DNA of 11,718 nucleotides from Nitrosopumilales archaeon (GTDB lineage Archaea > Thermoproteota > Nitrososphaeria > Nitrososphaerales > Nitrososphaeraceae), in the NCBI GenBank assembly GCA_009665115.1, contig WJXE01000036.1, forward strand, positions 1 through 11,718. The letters run 5' to 3'. Of this stretch, positions 7,313 through 11,718 are shown piece after piece; positions within the stretch are counted from its first letter, which is position 1; each line of letters begins with the position of its first letter. The translations under genes and the position numbers were made by a program. The notes beneath the pieces are model-generated. The model searched no databases. It had not been told where the DNA came from and saw nothing but the letters and a program-made list of their open reading frames with translations.

Positions 7313-7945
7313 ATGAACTTACTAGAAGATTACCATGTTCACTGTAATTATAATGACCATTCAGCACATGATCTTACGATCCCAAACGTAATAAGGCAAG
7401 CAGAGGAGTTGAACCTACAAACGATTGCATTTACCGAACACATCAGAAAGAACTCAGATTGGCTCCCCGAATATTTGCGGGAGATAGAATCTTCCAGTAA
7501 GGATAGTTCAGTAAAAATAATCCCGGGGTTCGAGGCGAAAATCTTAGTGGATGGTTCTATTAACTGTCCAGAAGAGTACAGTAAAAATTATTTTTTAATA
7601 GCAAGTTTTCATACCCTCTATCGTGACAAGAGTATATGGCTAAATGCATTAACAAATGCTATCGAAAATCCTAGCGTCGACGTTATCGGGCACATAGCTC
7701 CAGAAACTACGTTTAGAATGGAACAACGTGAAGTTGAAGACTTGGCTTCCTTAATAGTTAAAAACAAAAAAATAATTGAGATTAACGCTAAATATCGCAG
7801 GCCCCCACCTGAGTGGATTGTTCCATTCATGGAAAAGGGAGTAAAATTCCATCTGGGTAGCGATGCGCATCGTCTTGAGGATATAGGGCAATTCGCAAAA
7901 ATTTCGGATTTGATCTCGCTGGTCATTAATCAGGATTCACATTAG
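7313..7945 (+). CDS. PHP-domain metal-dependent phosphoesterase
   Basis: A 210-residue stand-alone PHP domain protein related to histidinol-phosphatase (HisK/HisJ type) and other trinuclear-metal phosphoesterases. The metal-binding motifs appear in order: DYHVH (6-10), TEH (41-43), GFEAKI with Glu74, SFH (His100), IGH (His127), and the C-terminal GSDAH (182-186). No polymerase, helicase or other domain is attached. The start is fixed by the leaderless TATA box. The neighbours are ligases and a deacetylase rather than histidine genes, so a phosphatase acting on an intermediate of this locus is a reasonable inference. Histidinol-phosphate phosphatase remains the main alternative. Confidence 0.82.
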   Translation: MNLLEDYHVHCNYNDHSAHDLTIPNVIRQAEELNLQTIAFTEHIRKNSDWLPEYLREIESSSKDSSVKIIPGFEAKILVDGSINCPEEYSKNYFLIASFHTLYRDKSIWLNALTNAIENPSVDVIGHIAPETTFRMEQREVEDLASLIVKNKKIIEINAKYRRPPPEWIVPFMEKGVKFHLGSDAHRLEDIGQFAKISDLISLVINQDSH

Positions 7946-7966
7946 TCCAGCTTACTAGTCGTTGAA

Positions 7967-8014
7967 AAAATAATACTAATCAAAAAAATAAGCAATAATA
8001 AAATAATACTAATC
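7967..8014. repeat. 15-bp direct repeat pair upstream of the BshC-like gene
   Basis: The sequence aaaataatactaatc occurs exactly at 7967-7981 and again at 8000-8014, a period of 33 bp (about three helical turns). The region is very A/T-rich. It could be a paired regulator-binding site or a simple duplication. The rest of the 7946-8202 gap contains no gene I can support. Confidence 0.5.
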
Positions 8015-8178
8015 CAATGATTTTACTACGACTTCACACTACGAATATTCTATCTTTTTTATATTTGACATTTTGATAAAAAGGTATTCCTGCGAAAAGC
8101 TTGTAATTACTTATTACACTGTTTAACACAGAAACCATGGCTGCAAAGGTGATCAGACATACGAGATCCGAATGGTAA

Positions 8179-8186
8179 TTTATATA
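8179..8186 (+). promoter_or_regulatory. TATA-like box for the BshC-like gene
   Basis: The sequence tttatata lies 17-24 bp before ATG 8203 and 23-30 bp before an in-frame GTG at 8209. It is a good box A match, and its position suggests a leaderless or near-leaderless transcript starting at one of these codons. The far upstream TTG at 8191 is too close to the box to be transcribed from it. Confidence 0.45.
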
Positions 8187-8202
8187 GACGTTGGGATTGT
8201 AT

Positions 8203-9888
8203 ATGTTAGTGGGAGATCCGACGGCGACTGCAGCGCTAGGACGTACGCCTCAAGTGAGATCGCTATTTTCAAAATATAAAAATGTCGGAGAACCAATCGT
8301 TTCTGACTATATATCTTCTATACCAGAAAGTCTCTCAGATGCTGTCGATAAAATTTTGACACACACAGAGGATGTCGCTACTAACGATTTTATCCTGAAT
8401 AATCGGGGCAAGTTGCAAATATTGATCGACAAGTTTCATAGAGAGGCGGCCACAATGACTGTCGGCGTTACTAACAAGTTGAGATTATTAACCGACCCAA
8501 AAACACAAATTTTTGTATCCATTCATCAGCCAAACTTATTTGCGTATGGGGGTGTGTTCAAAAAAATTGTGCTTCTCCAAACACTCATGAGGGCAGTTGA
8601 AGAACGCAAACCACTTAACAAATTTGTTAATTTGTTTCTGATTGTAGATCATGATTTTATGGATGACGCGTATATCCGTCTAGCAGAGCTTCCAAGCATA
8701 AAGCACTCCGATGGCAGGCTGGAACTGCGGATGCCCGTTAGCGAGTCGAGAAGATGGCAGCTAGTATGCAATATGCCGTTGCCCGGACGAACAATCCTGG
8801 ATCGTTGGAGAATGCAGATTTATTCGTGGGTTAGAAATTCATTTTCATCGGTATATTCGAAATCGGATAAATCTATGATTTTGGATAACTTTGAGCATTT
8901 TTGGCGGAAAGTCGAAGAGTCGTACTCAAGGTCCAAATCCTACTCGGATTTTAATTCTTTTTTAATTTCACAACTGGTTAATGCAGAATGGGACTATGAT
9001 ACATTGTTTGTAAGACTTTCTGAGATGTCTACAGTTTTTGAAGATGGTTTCAAGTATTTGATTTCTAATTTTATGAAATATTCACAGGTGTTGAGTAAAA
9101 CCGAAAATATGTTCTTCCGTTGTGGCATAGATACAGGAGTCAGCGCGACCTCGTATCTGAATGCACCTTTGTGGGTGCACTGCCGGTGCGGAAGTAAGGC
9201 TTCAGCAAGAGTGCACAGGGACCAGCAAGATCAGATATCGCTGGCAGGCACCTGTATGTCATGCAAAAAGGCTATCGAGGTAAACCTGGGAAATCATAAT
9301 GACATGACAATCTCAAAGGATATGCTTCAAGGCTTATCTCCTAGGGCAATCCCAATACTTCTGTTGCTTTCACGTGATCTCGGTATCACTTGCTATGCCT
9401 CTGGAACAGGCGGTAGTATGGGGTACGCAATGGTCGGAGCCATGGTCTTCAAGGAACTATCTATTAAAATGCCTGTAACCTTAGTCTGGGCTGCCACAGA
9501 TGTCTACCGTGGCCTAGCTCAAGCAGAGGCTCTAGAAACACTCCCATTATCAAAAGAAGCGGATATTTCTAATTATGTGGAGATCCTAAAACAAAAAAAT
9601 TTAGACTACAAGAGTAAAATAGATCCTTTGATAGCAGAGCGGGCTCGTCTAATAAGAGCTGGCGGATCAATCGATTCGGTACTATCGAATTTGTTTAGGT
9701 TAAAGCAAGAACAACGAAAAATACGTCAACTCATAAAAGTTGCCGAGAAAGTAAAAAATGCGACAGAAACAAAGCCATCTATTATAGACTATGCAATCAA
9801 TTTCGGCGTGGGTAATACCGAAACGCTGTGGCGGCGAAATCTGTTAAAGAATGATAGTTTAGCAGCCTCGATAATTATGTCACCATAG
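8203..9888 (+). CDS. BshC-like protein (bacillithiol cysteine-ligase family layout) with zinc-ribbon insert
   Basis: 561 residues from ATG 8203; a TTG at 8191 and a GTG at 8209 are alternative starts. Its order of motifs resembles BshC, the enzyme thought to add cysteine to glucosaminyl-malate in bacillithiol synthesis. HQPNLFAYGG...KK (108-121) fits the TGQQxGLxxGPxxxxxK segment. About 28 residues later DHD (149-151) matches the EDHD of BshC. LSPRAIPILLLL (378-389), SGTGGSMGYA (400-409) and KMPVTLVW (422-429) fit the LSPN..LRP, GGPGExAYW and MPPVxPR segments. The tail (about 451-520) is charged and helical like the BshC coiled coil. A four-cysteine cluster, CRC (327, 329) and CMSC (351, 354), looks like a zinc ribbon, which I do not associate with BshC. 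WbqC (HQPNYLP..G..K) is the main alternative for the first motif, but its DD segment follows sooner and it lacks the C-terminal half. It heads a likely operon with the next ATP-grasp gene. Confidence 0.6.
   Translation: MLVGDPTATAALGRTPQVRSLFSKYKNVGEPIVSDYISSIPESLSDAVDKILTHTEDVATNDFILNNRGKLQILIDKFHREAATMTVGVTNKLRLLTDPKTQIFVSIHQPNLFAYGGVFKKIVLLQTLMRAVEERKPLNKFVNLFLIVDHDFMDDAYIRLAELPSIKHSDGRLELRMPVSESRRWQLVCNMPLPGRTILDRWRMQIYSWVRNSFSSVYSKSDKSMILDNFEHFWRKVEESYSRSKSYSDFNSFLISQLVNAEWDYDTLFVRLSEMSTVFEDGFKYLISNFMKYSQVLSKTENMFFRCGIDTGVSATSYLNAPLWVHCRCGSKASARVHRDQQDQISLAGTCMSCKKAIEVNLGNHNDMTISKDMLQGLSPRAIPILLLLSRDLGITCYASGTGGSMGYAMVGAMVFKELSIKMPVTLVWAATDVYRGLAQAEALETLPLSKEADISNYVEILKQKNLDYKSKIDPLIAERARLIRAGGSIDSVLSNLFRLKQEQRKIRQLIKVAEKVKNATETKPSIIDYAINFGVGNTETLWRRNLLKNDSLAASIIMSP
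9181..9264 (+). other. Zinc-ribbon-like insert in the BshC-like protein
   Basis: These codons encode HCRCGSK at the start and GTCMSCKK at the end, two cysteine pairs 21 residues apart. The spacing and flanking glycines and basic residues fit a zinc ribbon. Structural zinc is the simplest reading. A redox or thiol-carrier role is conceivable. Confidence 0.6.
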
Positions 9889-9914
9889 CGAATGAATTTT
9901 TAGTGAATAAGATA

Positions 9915-9919
9915 GGGTG
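9915..9919 (+). promoter_or_regulatory. Shine-Dalgarno-like site for the second ATP-grasp gene
   Basis: GGGTG lies 9 nt before ATG 9929, in the 40-bp gap after the BshC-like stop. It fits the archaeal anti-SD and supports translation as an internal cistron of a shared message. It also favours ATG 9929 over the GTG at 9917, which overlaps it. Confidence 0.45.
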
Positions 9920-9928
9920 TCTCCTATA

Positions 9929-10990
9929 ATGAATGTCAAGGTACTGGTTACGGCTGTAGGAGGGATCGTCGCGCAGGGAATAATCAAATCACTGAAGCTT
10001 GCTAATTTGTCAGATAACGCCGTAGTGAAATACAGAATCACTGCTGGAGACATGAGCGCTCAGGCGGCGGGATTATACAGATGTGATAATGGTATTTTGC
10101 TACCATCGGCTACCTCCACCGATTACATTGAAAGTATTCTGAAAATTGCGAGAGACGAAGACATCGATGCGATTTACATAGGATCGGATGAAGAGTTATT
10201 AATAATTGGTAATTCGAAGAAACGAATTGAAAGCGAAAGCAAAGCGAAAGTGCTGTCGAGTCCAATCGACGTATTAACTACTGCTAGAGATAAATGGAAA
10301 ACCTTTCTCTTCCTAAAAGAAAATAACCTACCGGTCGCTGAATCTGCTCTACCGGCGGACGATGAAAAGTTCGTGAAGGAGTTCGGTTATCCTATTGTTG
10401 TAAAGCCAAGGGAGGGATATGGTTCGTTGTATTTTTATTTAGTACGCTGCAAATCTGAAATGCAGCAAGCCATTTCGAATATACAAAAAGCAGGTTGGCA
10501 TGCTCTGCTCCAAGAATACTTGAACGAGAATAATACGGAATATACTTCTGGCGTTACAATTGATAGGTTTGGAAAATATGTAATGTCATCTGTATCAATT
10601 CAGAAAACACTAAAGAACGGACAGACTTACAAAGCCTTTATTGATGATTATAAAGAAGTTCGGAGATCATCTGAAGAAGCAGCTTTGAAACTAGGTGCAA
10701 GGGGAGCAATAAACATACAGGCCAAACTTATAGAGAATAAGCCTAAAATATTTGAAATCAACCCACGTTTTTCAGCAACTTGTCCGATGCGTTCCGTGGC
10801 AGGAATAAACGAGCCAGATATCGTGTTCCGCAACTCTGTTCTGGGTGAAGAAATCAAAGTCAGAAGCTATCGCAGGTTAGTCTGCATGAGATATTGGAAC
10901 GAGGTTTACACCGATTTTCCTACTTATGAAAACCTAACGAGTACAGGTACATTAGGAGCTAATGATTCATTTACATTGAATTATTTCTAA
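9929..10990 (+). CDS. ATP-grasp ligase, CarB-like (second copy)
   Basis: 353 residues from ATG 9929; a GTG at 9917 would add four. It has a pre-ATP-grasp Rossmann domain (VKVLVTAVGGIVAQGIIKSL, residues 3-22). The ATP-grasp core carries VVKPREGYGS (157-166), QEYL (195-198), and the metal-binding FEINPRFS (275-282). The catalytic Glu and Asn are present. The N-terminus resembles the leftward ATP-grasp protein (PAGINTIKSLK against AQGIIKSLK), but the glycine loop and active-site loops differ (KPREGYGS against KPRFGKGSRG; EINPRFSATCP against EVNPRMGGGT). The two probably act on different substrates rather than being recent duplicates. It is placed 40 bp after the BshC-like gene with its own ribosome-binding site and is probably cotranscribed with it. 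Acyl-phosphate ligase activity follows from the family; the substrate is unknown. Confidence 0.82.
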   Translation: MNVKVLVTAVGGIVAQGIIKSLKLANLSDNAVVKYRITAGDMSAQAAGLYRCDNGILLPSATSTDYIESILKIARDEDIDAIYIGSDEELLIIGNSKKRIESESKAKVLSSPIDVLTTARDKWKTFLFLKENNLPVAESALPADDEKFVKEFGYPIVVKPREGYGSLYFYLVRCKSEMQQAISNIQKAGWHALLQEYLNENNTEYTSGVTIDRFGKYVMSSVSIQKTLKNGQTYKAFIDDYKEVRRSSEEAALKLGARGAINIQAKLIENKPKIFEINPRFSATCPMRSVAGINEPDIVFRNSVLGEEIKVRSYRRLVCMRYWNEVYTDFPTYENLTSTGTLGANDSFTLNYF

Positions 10991-11031
10991 ATATTCAGAT
11001 AATTTAATTTGAAATCCCTTGTGACAGCTTA

Positions 11032-11709
11032 CTACCACTTGGAGACCTTGATTACTTCAAAAGCCTCAGCATATCTCGTATTATTTTGATATCCCCTGTA
11101 TGCACATCGTCCGACTATTGCATCAACCCACAGGTGGCCGCAGCGCATTTTTTGTGAGTCAAAACAATCAAGAGCATTTGTCTTTATGTCCAGCGTTGCA
11201 CTGATATCAACGTATAACTGAGGACGGAAGGCATTTTCAGTTATGCCTCCAGGTATAGTCGTTTCATACATGAACAAATTATTGAGGTCACGCGAAGCAG
11301 CTATCACGGCCTTGGTAAGTGCTTGATGATCCTGATGAGAGTCTCCTATCCATTGAGTAAAAACAACCTCGGGCTTGTGTCTATTGATAATTTCGTCTAC
11401 CTTTGTTACGAAACGCCTACCAAAGGTGATTTCGTCAGGAGTTAAATCCAGAAACTCTGGAGTTTTACATCCCATCACTTTCGCTGACATTATTGATTCA
11501 TTTCGCCGTTCCTCTTTTTTGTCTATCTTGACAAAGTTCGGCAACGTAGCTACTACCAGATTTACGTCATATCCCAGGGCACTTAGTTTTGCTATTGTTC
11601 CTCCCATGCCTATTTCTATATCATCCGGGTGCGCACCAAAAGCTACTACCGCCTGTTTTCTACTCACACTAGTGACCTCGATTATTAAAAACTGGCTTTT
11701 GAGTATCAT
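11032..11709 (-). CDS. PIG-L/LmbE family deacetylase (BshB-like superfamily)
   Basis: Zinc-dependent N-deacetylase of the PIG-L/LmbE superfamily, which includes BshB and MshB of thiol biosynthesis and GlcNAc-PI deacetylase. It has 225 residues from ATG 11709. The signature AHPDD (26-30) with IEIG follows the first strand. The second zinc motif HQDH (125-128) sits in GDSHQDHQAL. Asp29/Asp30 and both histidine sites are intact, so it should be active. There is no signal peptide or membrane anchor. A TAG lies immediately upstream of ATG 11709, so the frame is complete. An internal GTG at 11667 (211 residues, starting SRKQAVVAFGAHPDD after Met) may be the true start. The extra 14 residues look non-conserved, and a TTTTTAATAA box (minus strand, 11682-11691) lies about 20-24 bp before it. 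It converges on the second ATP-grasp gene with only 41 bp between stops. Confidence 0.87.
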   Translation of the reverse strand: MILKSQFLIIEVTSVSRKQAVVAFGAHPDDIEIGMGGTIAKLSALGYDVNLVVATLPNFVKIDKKEERRNESIMSAKVMGCKTPEFLDLTPDEITFGRRFVTKVDEIINRHKPEVVFTQWIGDSHQDHQALTKAVIAASRDLNNLFMYETTIPGGITENAFRPQLYVDISATLDIKTNALDCFDSQKMRCGHLWVDAIVGRCAYRGYQNNTRYAEAFEVIKVSKW

Positions 11710-11718
11710 CTATTGCTG

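Noticed and set aside
8137..8178. 13-codon frame MAAKVIRHTRSEW ahead of the BshC-like gene
   Set aside because: Very short, no ribosome-binding site, and its end overlaps the start of the probable TATA region of the next gene.
8524..8541. WbqC family assignment from HQPNLF
   Set aside because: The first motif fits WbqC too, but the protein is longer, the acidic motif falls at the BshC spacing, and the second half matches BshC segments. It is kept only as an alternative.

Overview
The window looks like chromosomal DNA of an archaeon, most likely Nitrososphaerota (Thaumarchaeota). The signs are a B-family replicative DNA polymerase with an archaeal-type tail, a threonyl-tRNA synthetase with the archaea-specific N-terminal editing domain, a very small zinc protein of a kind I associate with this phylum, and TATA-like boxes about 25 bp ahead of several start codons, as expected for leaderless archaeal transcripts. 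Base composition is moderately AT-rich. The phylum assignment is inference from gene content; no rRNA gene is present to confirm it. I see no mobile element, CRISPR array, tRNA or rRNA.

Left part (1-5845), housekeeping. The 3' two thirds of a family B DNA polymerase gene (1-1801, +) runs in from outside the window and ends beside a perfect inverted repeat. A 405-bp non-coding gap with small repeats follows. Next come a ureohydrolase of the agmatinase/arginase family (2207-3208, +, TTG start) and, convergent to it, thrS (3399-5318, -). Just upstream of thrS on the same strand is a gene for a 68-residue Cx4C...CxxH protein (5389-5595, -), whose start is best placed by a strong TATA box.

Middle (5846-6283). 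Two possible small genes on the plus strand, 57 and 85 codons, lie head to tail. The first sits 25 bp from a palindromic TATA element, and the second encodes a basic N-terminus followed by one hydrophobic helix. Both are tentative.

Right part (6192-11709), an apparent biosynthetic locus. An ATP-grasp ligase (6192-7184, -) is divergent from a stand-alone PHP-domain phosphoesterase (7313-7945, +). Then follow a 561-residue protein laid out like the bacillithiol cysteine-adding enzyme BshC but carrying a four-cysteine zinc-ribbon insert (8203-9888, +), and a second ATP-grasp ligase 40 bp downstream (9929-10990, +). A PIG-L/LmbE deacetylase (BshB-like superfamily) converges on it (11032-11709, -).

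Taken together, a BshC-like protein, a PIG-L deacetylase, two ATP-grasp ligases and a PHP hydrolase look like a pathway that deacetylates an amino sugar (or similar amine) and then acylates it or adds amino acids, perhaps a low-molecular-weight thiol or a surface-glycan modification. No BshA-type glycosyltransferase lies in the window, so the product cannot be named. This is the most interesting part of the sequence.
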